NCBI GenBank assembly: GCA_051747265.1
Contig: JBNJFY010000006.1
Location: 62,001-126,000 of the forward strand
DNA: 64,000 nucleotides
DNA from: JBNJFY01 sp051747265
GTDB taxonomy: Bacteria; Bacteroidota; Rhodothermia; Balneolales; Balneolaceae
Direction: 5' to 3'
Within the stretch, counting starts at the first letter, position 1, and each line of letters starts with the position of its first letter. Made by a program: the position numbers and the translations under genes. Of the stretch, positions 8,556 through 17,670 are shown in pieces. The notes under the pieces were generated by a model that had not been told where the DNA came from, made no database searches, and was given only the letters and a program-made list of their open reading frames with translations.

Positions 8556-9635
8556 ATGTTGCAGGTATTTCGTAGGCTGTTAATCGCCATTATATTTATC
8601 GCAGCCGGTGTTCAAAACGCCAACGGTGCGAGTCCTTCTGAAAATGATAATAACCAGGTAGATATTCTGGGTAAGGTCCAGAATCATAATTACCTGTCGT
8701 TCCAACCAGTTGGCAAAATAGAGCTGCCTCGCATATTTATATATAACGGAGAGCTCTATTTTTATAGCAGTACCACTTCGGCTATCAACAGTGAAGATGG
8801 TTTTACGGACGAATACTATTTAGAGAATGAGCCGATAACCGAAGCTGGTGTATTACAACCGGTCACATATCATCTGGTACCCAAGGATGGGGGACATTTT
8901 ACACTCGATCTAAGTATCACTTCCCACTTGGTATTTTTCTGGATAAGCGCATTGATCACCTTGTTAATATTTGTGCCCATGGCGCGCAAATACAAGCGTG
9001 GAGTAGGGCGGGATACTGAGCCTCGTGGCGCCTTCCAAAATTTGTTTGAGGTACTCTTCGAATTTATACGCGATGATATTGCCAAAGCGAGTATTGGGGA
9101 GGAAAAGTATCGCAAGTTTGTTCCCTATTTGGCCACGGCTTTTTGTACGATTGCTATTATGAACTTATTGGGACTGTTGCCCTGGGGTACGACCTCTACA
9201 GCAGATTTGAGTATAACGGCAACATTGGCATTTATCACCTTTGTGTTGACTCAGGTGAATGCTTCGAAAGATCACTGGAAACATGTGTTTTGGTTTCCGG
9301 GTGTTCCCGTTTTTGTAAAGGCAATTATGTTGCCTATTGAATTTGTAGGACTGTTTACCAAGCCATTTGCTCTTGCTATTCGATTGTTTGCCAACATGTT
9401 ATCCGGTAAGATCCTGATCTATAGTATTATCGGTTTGATCTTTGTATTTGCCAATCTATTTGGAACGGCCGCAGCTTATGGCTCCTCAATTCTCTGGGTC
9501 GGATTCGCGGTCTTTATCTATGTTATCAAGGCGTTTGTAGCCTTGTTGCAGGCATATATTTTCGCCATGCTTTCAGCGCTATTTATTGGAATGGCGGTTG
9601 AAGAGCATGCAGAACATGAACACGCTCACGCGTAA
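8556..9635 (+). CDS. atpB: F-type ATP synthase subunit a
   Basis: Subunit a forms the proton half-channels of the membrane sector. At 359 residues it is about 90 longer than the E. coli protein. The extra length is an N-terminal signal peptide (about 1-24) and a periplasmic segment (25-120), a layout common in Bacteroidota. The essential arginine is R276 in LAIRLFANMLSGK. A His-rich C-terminal tail (EEHAEHEHAHA) follows the last span. It is preceded by the AtpI-like gene and followed by atpE. Confidence 0.96.
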   Translation: MLQVFRRLLIAIIFIAAGVQNANGASPSENDNNQVDILGKVQNHNYLSFQPVGKIELPRIFIYNGELYFYSSTTSAINSEDGFTDEYYLENEPITEAGVLQPVTYHLVPKDGGHFTLDLSITSHLVFFWISALITLLIFVPMARKYKRGVGRDTEPRGAFQNLFEVLFEFIRDDIAKASIGEEKYRKFVPYLATAFCTIAIMNLLGLLPWGTTSTADLSITATLAFITFVLTQVNASKDHWKHVFWFPGVPVFVKAIMLPIEFVGLFTKPFALAIRLFANMLSGKILIYSIIGLIFVFANLFGTAAAYGSSILWVGFAVFIYVIKAFVALLQAYIFAMLSALFIGMAVEEHAEHEHAHA

Positions 9636-9692
9636 TTCAGTAATACACATCAAAACAACTCACAACGAGAAATAAAACAGATAGGTACAAAA

Positions 9693-9911
9693 ATGGATTT
9701 TGCATACTTAGCTGCAGGTTTAGGCGCAGGAATCACCGCAATCGGTGCTGGAATCGGAATTGGATTGATTGGTAAGGCTGCTATGGAAGGTAGTGCTCGT
9801 CAACCCGAAGCCTCCGATGATATTCGTACGTCCATGATTATTTCTGCTGCTCTTATTGAGGGTGTTGCCCTTTTCGGCGAAGTAGTTTGTATTGTACTCG
9901 CGCTTAAATAA
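9693..9911 (+). CDS. atpE: F-type ATP synthase subunit c
   Basis: The 72-residue protein is a helical hairpin. The first helix has the glycine repeat GAGIGIGLIG, the loop has RQPEAS, and the second helix carries the ion-binding glutamate E56 in AALIEGVALFG. The Gln and Ser/Thr positions used by sodium-binding rings are Ile and Gly here, so the ring is predicted to carry protons. A second acidic residue, E63, lies seven residues (about two turns) after E56 on the same helix face. This is unusual and discussed as a finding. Confidence 0.96.
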   Translation: MDFAYLAAGLGAGITAIGAGIGIGLIGKAAMEGSARQPEASDDIRTSMIISAALIEGVALFGEVVCIVLALK

Positions 9912-9958
9912 GCAACCGAGACGCATAACTATAACAGCAACCCGAATAGAGCGCACTC

Positions 9959-10471
9959 ATGACAATTCTGCTGGCTGGCGGCGGTCTTCTTAGTGTAGAC
10001 ATTGGCCTGGCGTTCTGGATTCTCATTACTTTTCTCGTTTTCCTACTCATCCTCAAGAAATTTGCTTGGGGGCCTATGTTGGATGCGCTGGATCAGCGTG
10101 AAAATTCCATCAAGGATTCGTTGGAAGCGGCTGAAAAGGCGATGGAGAAAGCCGAACGCATCTCAAACGAGAACAAAAAAGCCTTGCGCGAAGCGGAGCA
10201 TAAAGCTCAACAAATTCGCAAAGAGGCTATTAATGAGGCTGAGATGATTCGGCAAGAACGAATTGCCAAGTCTAAAGAAGAAGCCGATCAAATGATCGAG
10301 AAAGCGAAACAGACCATCGAGCAAGAAAAGAAGAATGCCTTGCAGGAACTTCGCAAAGAAGTGGCCCACTTGGCTATCAAATCTGCTTCGATGATCATTG
10401 ACGCGGAACTCGATAACGAAAGAAATTCGAAGTTGGTTGACGACTTCATTCAGGATATCTCGAAAAATTAA
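9959..10471 (+). CDS. atpF: F-type ATP synthase subunit b
   Basis: The 170-residue protein has one N-terminal membrane span (about 10-30) followed by a long charged coiled coil rich in EKA heptads. This is the peripheral-stalk b subunit that holds the catalytic head to subunit a. Only one b gene is present, so the stalk is probably a homodimer. It ends 5 bases before atpH. Confidence 0.95.
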   Translation: MTILLAGGGLLSVDIGLAFWILITFLVFLLILKKFAWGPMLDALDQRENSIKDSLEAAEKAMEKAERISNENKKALREAEHKAQQIRKEAINEAEMIRQERIAKSKEEADQMIEKAKQTIEQEKKNALQELRKEVAHLAIKSASMIIDAELDNERNSKLVDDFIQDISKN

Positions 10472-10476
10472 TCTCC

Positions 10477-11022
10477 ATGCACGTAACCAAAGCAGCGCGT
10501 AGATACGCTAAAGCATTGCTTGAAATCGCTGTTGAGCGAGATGAATTGGAATCCACATTAAAGGATATCCAGTTCGTTAAAAGCACAATGGACGATTCCA
10601 GCGAGTTAATCGTAATTTTGCGCAGTCCCGTTGTGGATCCGGCCGACAAAAAAGCGATACTCACTGCTATATTTGATGAGCATATCAATACGTTAACACA
10701 GCAGTTTATGCTGTTACTTACGCGTAAAGGTCGTGAGCAATTGTTACATCAGATCACGTATGCCTTCATTGATCACTACAATGTACATGAAGGCATCATT
10801 GATATTGATGTAATGACTGCGAGAGCATTGGATGATGATCAGGTCGTTTCTTTCAAAAAAGCATTGGAAGAGCGAACCGGTAAACGCGTCGAGTTATCAT
10901 TAAGTGTGGATGAATCACTTAAAGGTGGTGCGGCAGTGCGTATCGCTGATACAGTGATTGACGGCACAGTAAAACATAAATTAAGCCAGTTAGAAGAACT
11001 GCTGTTAGAATCTGCAGTCTAA
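10477..11022 (+). CDS. atpH: F-type ATP synthase subunit delta
   Basis: The 181-residue protein starts with the delta-family signature VTKAARRYAKALLEIA and ends with the conserved DGTVKHKLSQLEELL. The family caps the catalytic head and binds the b-subunit stalk. Length and operon position (between atpF and atpA) are standard. Confidence 0.95.
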   Translation: MHVTKAARRYAKALLEIAVERDELESTLKDIQFVKSTMDDSSELIVILRSPVVDPADKKAILTAIFDEHINTLTQQFMLLLTRKGREQLLHQITYAFIDHYNVHEGIIDIDVMTARALDDDQVVSFKKALEERTGKRVELSLSVDESLKGGAAVRIADTVIDGTVKHKLSQLEELLLESAV

Positions 11023-11057
11023 CGAATTTCAATAGATATTAGAGCAAAGGTTTTAAT

Positions 11058-12674
11058 ATGAGTCAAGTAAGACCTGACGAAGTATCCGCCATACTCCGCA
11101 AACAACTCTCAGGATTTGAGAATGAAGCGGATGTCTATGATGTGGGCACGGTATTAGAAGTGGGTGATGGTATTGCCCGAGTTTATGGTTTGTCAAAAGT
11201 ACAGGCCGGCGAGTTGGTGGATCTACCCGATTCCATTGATGAAGATGGAAGAAGTGTTCGTGGAATGGTATTGAACCTTGAAGATGACAATGTTGGTGTG
11301 GTTCTGTTCGGATCCACCAAGGCTGTCCAAGAAGGGGATACCGTAAAGCGGACGAAAGATATTGCCTCTATTAATGTGGGCGATGGGTTGCTCGGTCGAG
11401 TGATCGATCCGCTGGGTAATCCTATTGATGGTAAAGGTCCAATCAGTGGCGAAACCATTCGAATTCCCCTGGAACGGAAAGCTCCCGGTGTAATATACCG
11501 TCAACCTGTTGATGAACCTCTGCAAACCGGTATTAAGGCGATTGATGCGTTGGTACCTATTGGACGCGGTCAGCGTGAGCTAATTATTGGTGACCGCCAG
11601 ACAGGTAAAACGTCGGTAGCCATTGATACAATCATTAACCAGCGTGAAACCCAGGATACCGACAAACCGGTACACTGTATTTATGTAGCGGTTGGTCAGA
11701 AAGGTTCCACCATTGCTGGTGTGCGTAAAGCGCTCGAAGATGCCGGAGCTATGGAGTATACAACCATTGTATCGGCTCCTGCTGCAGCTTCTGCGCCCAT
11801 GCGTTTTATCGCGCCGTTTGCCGGAGCCGCTATCGGGGAATTTTTCCGTGATACCGGACGACATGCCTTGGTTGTATTTGATGACCTATCTAAACAGGCG
11901 GTGGCTTACCGTGAGGTTTCGTTGCTGTTGAAACGTCCTCCGGGACGCGAAGCCTATCCGGGTGACGTATTTTACTTGCACAGTCGATTATTAGAGCGTG
12001 CTGCTAAAATCATTGATAATGATACAGTAGCTCAAGGCATGAATAACGTACCGGAAGAACTCAAGCCTAAATTAAAGGGCGGAGGTTCTTTGACAGCACT
12101 TCCGGTTATCGAGACTCAGGCTGGTGACGTTTCCGCTTATATCCCGACCAACGTAATTTCGATTACTGATGGTCAGATTTTCTTGGATACAGATCTGTTC
12201 AACTCGGGTGTACGTCCGGCTATTGACGTGGGTACTTCGGTATCTCGTGTAGGTGGATCCGCTCAGGTGAAATCCATGAAGAAGTTAGCCGGTACCATGA
12301 AGCTGGACTTGGCTCAGTACCGTGAGTTAGAGGCGTTCGCTAAATTCGGTTCCGACTTGGATCCGTCCACGCAGCGTCAGTTGAAACGTGGTGAGCGAAC
12401 CGTTGAACTGCTGAAGCAGGATATTTACAGTCCGCTTCCGGTTCAAAATCAGATTGCGCTGTTATTTGCCAACAAAGAAGGACTCTTGGATGATATTCCG
12501 GTAGAGAAAATCGGAGAGTTTGAGCAAGAGTACCTGGAGGCCGTAACAGTGAAATACTCCAGTGAAATGGAAGCTCTGAAAGCAAGTGGAAATCTTGATG
12601 ATGAGTTTGCAGCCAAACTGGCCAAAGAAGCCAACACGATTAAAAACGAAATCTTAGCTACTCAAGACGCGTAA
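11058..12674 (+). CDS. atpA: F-type ATP synthase subunit alpha
   Basis: The regulatory nucleotide-binding subunit of the catalytic head. The 538-residue protein has the P-loop GDRQTGKT (178-185), the signature PAIDVGTSVSRVGGSAQ and the downstream arginine-containing segment expected of alpha. The C-terminal helical region is some 25 residues longer than in E. coli, ending in an acidic/basic helix. The gene lies 35 bases after atpH and 3 bases before atpG. Confidence 0.97.
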   Translation: MSQVRPDEVSAILRKQLSGFENEADVYDVGTVLEVGDGIARVYGLSKVQAGELVDLPDSIDEDGRSVRGMVLNLEDDNVGVVLFGSTKAVQEGDTVKRTKDIASINVGDGLLGRVIDPLGNPIDGKGPISGETIRIPLERKAPGVIYRQPVDEPLQTGIKAIDALVPIGRGQRELIIGDRQTGKTSVAIDTIINQRETQDTDKPVHCIYVAVGQKGSTIAGVRKALEDAGAMEYTTIVSAPAAASAPMRFIAPFAGAAIGEFFRDTGRHALVVFDDLSKQAVAYREVSLLLKRPPGREAYPGDVFYLHSRLLERAAKIIDNDTVAQGMNNVPEELKPKLKGGGSLTALPVIETQAGDVSAYIPTNVISITDGQIFLDTDLFNSGVRPAIDVGTSVSRVGGSAQVKSMKKLAGTMKLDLAQYRELEAFAKFGSDLDPSTQRQLKRGERTVELLKQDIYSPLPVQNQIALLFANKEGLLDDIPVEKIGEFEQEYLEAVTVKYSSEMEALKASGNLDDEFAAKLAKEANTIKNEILATQDA

Positions 12675-12677
12675 TCA

Positions 12678-13580
12678 ATGGCTAATCTACGCGACATACG
12701 TAATCGTATTGCGTCCATTCAAAATACGCAGCAGATCACCAGAGCAATGAAAATGGTGGCTGCTGCCAAGTTGCGCAAAGCGCAAAATCGTATTATCGAA
12801 AATCGTCCGTACGCCAATAAAATGAAGCAAGTGGTCTCTCGATTAGTGGCTAACGCCCAGGGGGATCACCAGCTGCTACAAGCACATGATTCAGTTGACC
12901 ATGTCTTGTTTATTGTGGTGGGTTCGGATCGAGGATTGTGTGGGGCGTTTAACAACAATTTGTTTAAAGAAGTTGAGCAACGCATCGAAACCGATTTTGC
13001 CGATCATAAGAAGAACGGTACGTTGTCGATGGTGACTATTGGTCGTAAAGCCCATAAGCATTTTGGCAAGCGAAACTACAATGTGATTAAGGCCTATGAT
13101 GGGTTCTTTAAAGACCTGTTGTATAATGAAGGTGCCAATATCACATCTGATGCCATAGATGGATTTGTGGAAGGCACGTTTGATGAAGTCTACTTTGCTT
13201 ATAATGAGTTTAAGTCGGTATTAGCTCAAAATCGCATTGTAGAGCAGCTGTTGCCTATTGATCCTACCGCTCTGCTGAATGAGCAAGATGAAGCACAGAA
13301 AGAAGAGGGTAGTGATATAGATTACATCTTTGAACCGGATGTAGAACAAATTCTGGATCGTATGTTACCTCTGCATCTCAAGGTGCAGTTGTGGAAAGGT
13401 ATCCTGGAGTCTAATGCCGCTGAACAAGGGGCACGAATGACCGCCATGGATAACGCCACCGAAAACGCGAAAGAGCTTGAACGCGATCTGAAACTTGAGT
13501 ATAATCAGGCGCGTCAGAGTGCTATTACCACTGAGATTTCTGAGATCGTATCCGGAGCTCAGGCACTCGAAGAAGCGTAG
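12678..13580 (+). CDS. atpG: F-type ATP synthase subunit gamma
   Basis: The rotor shaft subunit. The 300-residue protein begins with the gamma signature RDIRNRIASIQNTQQITRAMKMVAAAKLR positions 5-33 and ends with the coiled-coil helix containing AMDNATENAKEL. The centre has SDRGLCGAFNNNL, which is conserved in gamma. This is the last gene of the operon in this window. The genes for beta and epsilon (atpD, atpC) are not here and must be elsewhere, as is common in Bacteroidota. Confidence 0.97.
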   Translation: MANLRDIRNRIASIQNTQQITRAMKMVAAAKLRKAQNRIIENRPYANKMKQVVSRLVANAQGDHQLLQAHDSVDHVLFIVVGSDRGLCGAFNNNLFKEVEQRIETDFADHKKNGTLSMVTIGRKAHKHFGKRNYNVIKAYDGFFKDLLYNEGANITSDAIDGFVEGTFDEVYFAYNEFKSVLAQNRIVEQLLPIDPTALLNEQDEAQKEEGSDIDYIFEPDVEQILDRMLPLHLKVQLWKGILESNAAEQGARMTAMDNATENAKELERDLKLEYNQARQSAITTEISEIVSGAQALEEA

Positions 13581-13622
13581 GATTTTTCTCGTATTGATGG
13601 TATTATACAGTTTAACGCTGTC

Positions 13623-13710
13623 GGAGAGATGGCAGAGTGGTCGAATGCGGCGGTCTTGAAAACCGTTGACCAGTTATGCTGGTCCGGGGGTTCGAATCCC
13701 TCTCTCTCCG
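13623..13710 (+). tRNA. tRNA-Ser (anticodon UGA)
   Basis: The acceptor stem GGAGAGA (13623-13629) pairs with TCTCTCC (13703-13709), followed by discriminator G. The D-arm contains GGCAGAGTGGTCGAATG, the anticodon loop is CTTGAAA with TGA at 13657-13659, and the T-arm contains GGTTCGAATCC. A long variable arm marks it as a class II serine tRNA. CCA is not encoded. It sits 42 bases after atpG. Confidence 0.97.
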
Positions 13711-13718
13711 CAACTAAC

Positions 13719-13752
13719 AGCCCCGGCTAAGATAGCACGGGGCTTTCTTTTT
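13719..13752 (+). terminator. Intrinsic terminator after tRNA-Ser
   Basis: AGCCCCG (13719-13725) pairs with CGGGGCT (13738-13744) around a 12-base loop, followed by a T-rich run TTCTTTTT. It probably ends transcription of the atp operon and tRNA-Ser before the TolC-type gene. Confidence 0.85.
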
Positions 13753-13771
13753 ATGAGTAAAGAAATTGTCT

Positions 13772-15211
13772 ATGAGACGATTGAATTATATATCCTGTTC
13801 GGCTATTGCCATGAGCCTCTGGTTGATGTTGGGATTCCTTCACACTTCTGCGCAAAACGTTCAACACACCAACCCAAGTGATACTGTAAAGTTATCTCTA
13901 CAATCATTTATCCAGAGAGGGTTGAATAATGCATCTTTATTGGATGTAGAACGCCGTAATGTCGAGTTAGCCGAGTTGAGGATAGATGAGGCTCGTTCTC
14001 AGCGGATTCTACCCAAGGTTAGTTTAAATACCCAGCATGGATTAATTCCCGGGGTAGATAGCGACAGTACTTTACCCAGTGGGAAAGCACTGCCCAGAGA
14101 TCAATATTACTTAGATCCCAATTTGGAAAATAATTGGAATAACTGGGCTATTTTTACACGAGCACAAATTGATGCCATCCAACCTATATATACCTGGGGA
14201 GCCATTAACCAAGCTATTGAGGCGGCCAAAGCGGGAGCGGATGCCGCTCAAAGCGCTCTAAAGGCTAAGGAAAAATCGTATGAAGAGCGACTTTATCAGC
14301 TCTATATGAGTCAAGTGTTGGCCTCTGAAATCCAAGTGCTTTTAGATGAGGCACAAGACCAAATTGATCAAATTGAGCGCCAAATTGATAAGATGGATCA
14401 AGAAGGCGACCCTAATTTAGATCAATCGGATGTGTATAAATTCCAGATCTACAAAGCGCAATTTCAAGCGCGGGTTACTGAAGTAGAGAGTCAAACGGCG
14501 TTTGTGAGACAAGCCTGGAATTATGTATTACAGGCTCCGTCAGACACGTTGTTTGTCACTGAATCAAGTTATTTGGAAGTTCCATCCGTAGAATTGCAGG
14601 CGATTGATCATTATCGCCAAACAGCCATGGAACAACGTGCCGAGCTGGAACGCATCGCTAATGGGATTAAAGCCGCTGAACATGGTATTCAGGCTACCCA
14701 AGCACAGAGTTATCCAGCCTTATTTCTTGGTTTAACAGCCAGTTACGCGAATACTCCGAATCGTCCTAGACAATCCAATCCATTTATCATTAATAATACC
14801 AACTATGCCTCGGCGGGTTTTGGGTTAAGTATTCGGCAAAATTTAAATTTCTGGTCTATCAAAAATGATATTAAAAAACAGAAAATTCAGTATCGAAAAT
14901 TAGAAGACGCACAATCGGCCGCCGAAGACGGGATTAATTTAGAGATTATGGAAACCTATCGGAAAGCCATGGTTACCAAGGCTAAAGTGGAGAGTACCGA
15001 GGAGGCACTGGTAACCAGTAAAAAATGGTTGCGTCAGGAGCAATTGGATTATGACTTTGGATTGGGTGAGGTTAAGGATTTGCTTGATGCCTTACGCGCG
15101 AAATTAGAGCTGCAAGTTCAACAAAAACAACAAATTTATGATTTCCATGTTGTAATGGGGAGTTTATATCGGGCTTCCGGAATTCCCGTAACTCAGTTAA
15201 TTGCGGATTAA
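13772..15211 (+). CDS. TolC-type outer-membrane efflux protein
   Basis: The 479-residue protein has a signal peptide ending near TSAQ (about residue 28) and then long alpha-helical hairpins with heptad patterns, matching the OEP/TolC fold that forms outer-membrane channel-tunnels. I chose the ATG at 13772; a TTG two codons upstream is possible. The next gene, 15 bases downstream, encodes an MlaC-like protein, so this exporter may act in lipid or lipophile transport. No inner-membrane pump or adaptor is adjacent, so the partner is unknown. Confidence 0.85.
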   Translation: MRRLNYISCSAIAMSLWLMLGFLHTSAQNVQHTNPSDTVKLSLQSFIQRGLNNASLLDVERRNVELAELRIDEARSQRILPKVSLNTQHGLIPGVDSDSTLPSGKALPRDQYYLDPNLENNWNNWAIFTRAQIDAIQPIYTWGAINQAIEAAKAGADAAQSALKAKEKSYEERLYQLYMSQVLASEIQVLLDEAQDQIDQIERQIDKMDQEGDPNLDQSDVYKFQIYKAQFQARVTEVESQTAFVRQAWNYVLQAPSDTLFVTESSYLEVPSVELQAIDHYRQTAMEQRAELERIANGIKAAEHGIQATQAQSYPALFLGLTASYANTPNRPRQSNPFIINNTNYASAGFGLSIRQNLNFWSIKNDIKKQKIQYRKLEDAQSAAEDGINLEIMETYRKAMVTKAKVESTEEALVTSKKWLRQEQLDYDFGLGEVKDLLDALRAKLELQVQQKQQIYDFHVVMGSLYRASGIPVTQLIAD

Positions 15212-15226
15212 TTTACTTTTGGAACT

Positions 15227-15862
15227 ATGAATAAGATGAAACTATTAATGGCATTTACAGTGGCAGCATTGGTATTATTTACCTCATTGGATGCTGCTGC
15301 AGAGGAATTGATTTCTCATCAACAGATGGATCAACGATGTGATAGCGCACAGATACAATCGCTATTAGAAGAACGGGATGCTGAGATTAAAGAGTTGATG
15401 GGTCCCAAGGGAAGTGATTATACCGATCAACAGCGAGATAAGTTAAAGGATATCATTAATGGGATTATCGATTACCAGACGATGGCCTCCACAGCTCTTG
15501 GAACTACATACGATACATTGAGTACGGAACAAAGAGTTGAGTTTGTAGATGTATTCTCTACCATAGTGCGGGATCAATCACTCAATAAATTGGATATCTA
15601 CCGAGCAGAAGTATCGTATGAATCAATCAAAGTAGTGGAAGATTCCGCACGAGTACGTACGATAGCCCAGTTAGAAAATGTACGTACCCCGGTGATATAT
15701 AAAATGCGGAATAAGGGTGATGAGTGGGTCATAGTAGATATGATAATCGACGATGTATCCACAGCGGATTCGTACCGGCGATCATTTCAAAATATAATCC
15801 GTAAAAGAGGGTACGATACATTACTCGAATCTTTGAAAAAAAGAGCCGAGCGCAATACATAA
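15227..15862 (+). CDS. MlaC-like periplasmic phospholipid-binding protein
   Basis: The 211-residue protein has a signal peptide (about 1-25, ending AAAEE) and the MlaC/Ttg2D layout: helical N-terminal part with IINGIIDYQTMASTALG, then EFVDVFSTIVRDQSLNKL, and a C-terminal beta region VIYKMRNKGDEWVIVDMIIDDVS. By family it carries phospholipids across the periplasm between an inner-membrane MlaFEDB-type ABC transporter and the outer membrane. Here it follows a TolC-type gene and the ABC components are not nearby. Confidence 0.83.
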   Translation: MNKMKLLMAFTVAALVLFTSLDAAAEELISHQQMDQRCDSAQIQSLLEERDAEIKELMGPKGSDYTDQQRDKLKDIINGIIDYQTMASTALGTTYDTLSTEQRVEFVDVFSTIVRDQSLNKLDIYRAEVSYESIKVVEDSARVRTIAQLENVRTPVIYKMRNKGDEWVIVDMIIDDVSTADSYRRSFQNIIRKRGYDTLLESLKKRAERNT

Positions 15863-15883
15863 CTCGACTTCAAGAAGAAGCCC

Positions 15884-16867
15884 ATGCTGGATGCTGATAT
15901 AATGCAATCTTTAGGCAAAGAGGGGTATGTCTACAATAGTTATGGAGACATCAAATACCTCCAGTATGCCGTAACATCTGCACAGACACTACGACGCTAT
16001 GATCGGCATCGTCCCATTGCTTTGGTATGTGAGGAAGAGCACCAGACCTTTCTTAAAGAACATGATTTGATGGATGTTTTTGACCATATCGCCCTTATCC
16101 ATCAGAACCATGCCTCCATTGTAGGCTTTAAGCATAACCTTCATCACTATCTGTTTTATGAGCGAAATCTTTTTTTGGATTCCGATATAATTTGGTGCAG
16201 AGATCCCGATTCTTTGTGGCAGTCGTTATCTGTTTACGAATTTACAATCACCGGGAATGAGGTAGCAGATTCGTTCTTTGGGGGGCCAAAGAACATCAGT
16301 GTGATTTTTGATATCCTATTGCAACGTCGTAAACGTACGTTGCGTCATTTTGATTTAACCTATTTGAGTCGTGTTCAAACCGGAATGATGTATGCCAGCG
16401 ACTCTAATCTTACCCAAGAAATATGTGAATTGGCGCAGGAGATGTTACATCGTCAAGACGAAACTCATTTTCGTAGCCGAACATTGGAAGAAGGACGAAC
16501 GGAAGAATCATGCGAATGGAGCCTGGGTATGGCCATGGCAAAGTTGAAAATTCCAATTTATCCATGGTTTTTAGGAGATAATAGTCCGCAGCTAGATTTT
16601 ATTGAGGATTTGACCTCTTATGATGAGGACTTCCAAAATGTGTCTTGTACTTATTACTGCGATCCATTTATCTACTCCTTTCGTGGATTAAAAAGTATTC
16701 TGCTACGTAAACTGTTAATTAATCTATTTTCCTTTTTACCAGGAAAAAGTGATCATCTCGAAGCTACTCCTTATTGTCTTCATTTTGGATGGTTACATCA
16801 AAAAGAACCCTTTTATCGTTTTAGTGAACGAACATGGAACAATCTGCTGAATCGAGAAAAGGTGTAA
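15884..16867 (+). CDS. GT-A type glycosyltransferase-like protein (GT8-like)
   Basis: The 327-residue protein begins with a nucleotide-sugar-transferase-like fold (YLQYAVTSAQTLRRYDRHRPIALV at 25-48). It has a metal-binding DSD in NLFLDSDIIWC, as in GT8-type enzymes, followed by GNEVADSFFGGPK and a segment with QTGMMYASDSN. There is no signal peptide. It is the first of four closely spaced genes ending in Wzi, so a role in a surface polysaccharide is likely. The family assignment is by pattern only. Its 3' end overlaps the next reading frame by 34 bases if that gene starts at its first ATG. Confidence 0.7.
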   Translation: MLDADIMQSLGKEGYVYNSYGDIKYLQYAVTSAQTLRRYDRHRPIALVCEEEHQTFLKEHDLMDVFDHIALIHQNHASIVGFKHNLHHYLFYERNLFLDSDIIWCRDPDSLWQSLSVYEFTITGNEVADSFFGGPKNISVIFDILLQRRKRTLRHFDLTYLSRVQTGMMYASDSNLTQEICELAQEMLHRQDETHFRSRTLEEGRTEESCEWSLGMAMAKLKIPIYPWFLGDNSPQLDFIEDLTSYDEDFQNVSCTYYCDPFIYSFRGLKSILLRKLLINLFSFLPGKSDHLEATPYCLHFGWLHQKEPFYRFSERTWNNLLNREKV

Positions 16868-17616
16868 CCGCTATTCTGTTTTACGATCTATCACACCTCT
16901 TTCAATCCGTTGTGAAGATTATTATTGCAGTCAGTACTGCATGGATAATTGAATCTGAGCTGCTTTTAGCTCAGCAAACGCACATGTTGGATGATTTCGA
17001 ATCCTATTCTATAGGGCAGGTTCCTAACCGCTGGTATGATCGAGATGGTACCCAACCATTGGACAAATATGATCAGGAAGAGCGAGAACGAAGATTTAAA
17101 TACTACGTAACCGAAGAGCCTGGAAATCAGTTTCTCCGCTTTGAGGGAACCAAAGCCTCCCACCTAAATTATCCGCTGATCGACAAGGATTATATTGATA
17201 TCTATCAAACCCCGATCTTATCATGGAAATGGCGGGTATTTGATATACCGATAGGGGGAAATGAAAAGAAGAATAAACGCAATGATGTGGCGGCCAGCAT
17301 ATATGTGGTATATCATGTATCCAAATTGTTTAAAATGCCTACGGTGATTCGATATACCTGGAGTTCAAGTTTAAATGTAGAGACCGAGCTAAATAAGAAC
17401 TTGGGGTATCAAAAGATCATTGTAGTGGCTTCTGGTAAATCAAGAATGGGGGAGTGGCAAACATTTGAGCGAAATATTGTGGACGATTACCGTAAGCTCT
17501 TTAACGAAGATCCCCCCCATAAACCGGTAGCGATTTTAATACTCAGTGACGCGGATGATACCAAAGATCCGATAAAAGCTGATTATGATGACATCTTGTT
17601 GAAAAGTGATCAATAA
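16834..17616 (+). CDS. Secreted DUF3047-family protein
   Basis: The 200-residue exported part matches DUF3047: PILSWKWRVFDIP, AASIYVVY, VIRYTWSSSL, GEWQTFERNIVDDYRKLF and the final AILILSDADDTKDPIKADYDDI. Its function is not established in any organism I know. The first ATG (16834) lies inside the previous gene; a GTG at 16912 would give a more normal signal peptide (VKIIIAVSTAWIIE then LLLAQQ). The protein should be periplasmic. Its neighbours are a glycosyltransferase, a multi-span membrane protein and Wzi, so it may bind or process a surface glycan. Confidence 0.8.
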   Translation: MEQSAESRKGVTAILFYDLSHLFQSVVKIIIAVSTAWIIESELLLAQQTHMLDDFESYSIGQVPNRWYDRDGTQPLDKYDQEERERRFKYYVTEEPGNQFLRFEGTKASHLNYPLIDKDYIDIYQTPILSWKWRVFDIPIGGNEKKNKRNDVAASIYVVYHVSKLFKMPTVIRYTWSSSLNVETELNKNLGYQKIIVVASGKSRMGEWQTFERNIVDDYRKLFNEDPPHKPVAILILSDADDTKDPIKADYDDILLKSDQ

Positions 17617-17670
17617 TTTTAATTCGCCAGCCAATTTTAGGATAGCAGTAGATCAAATATTTCGTACGTA

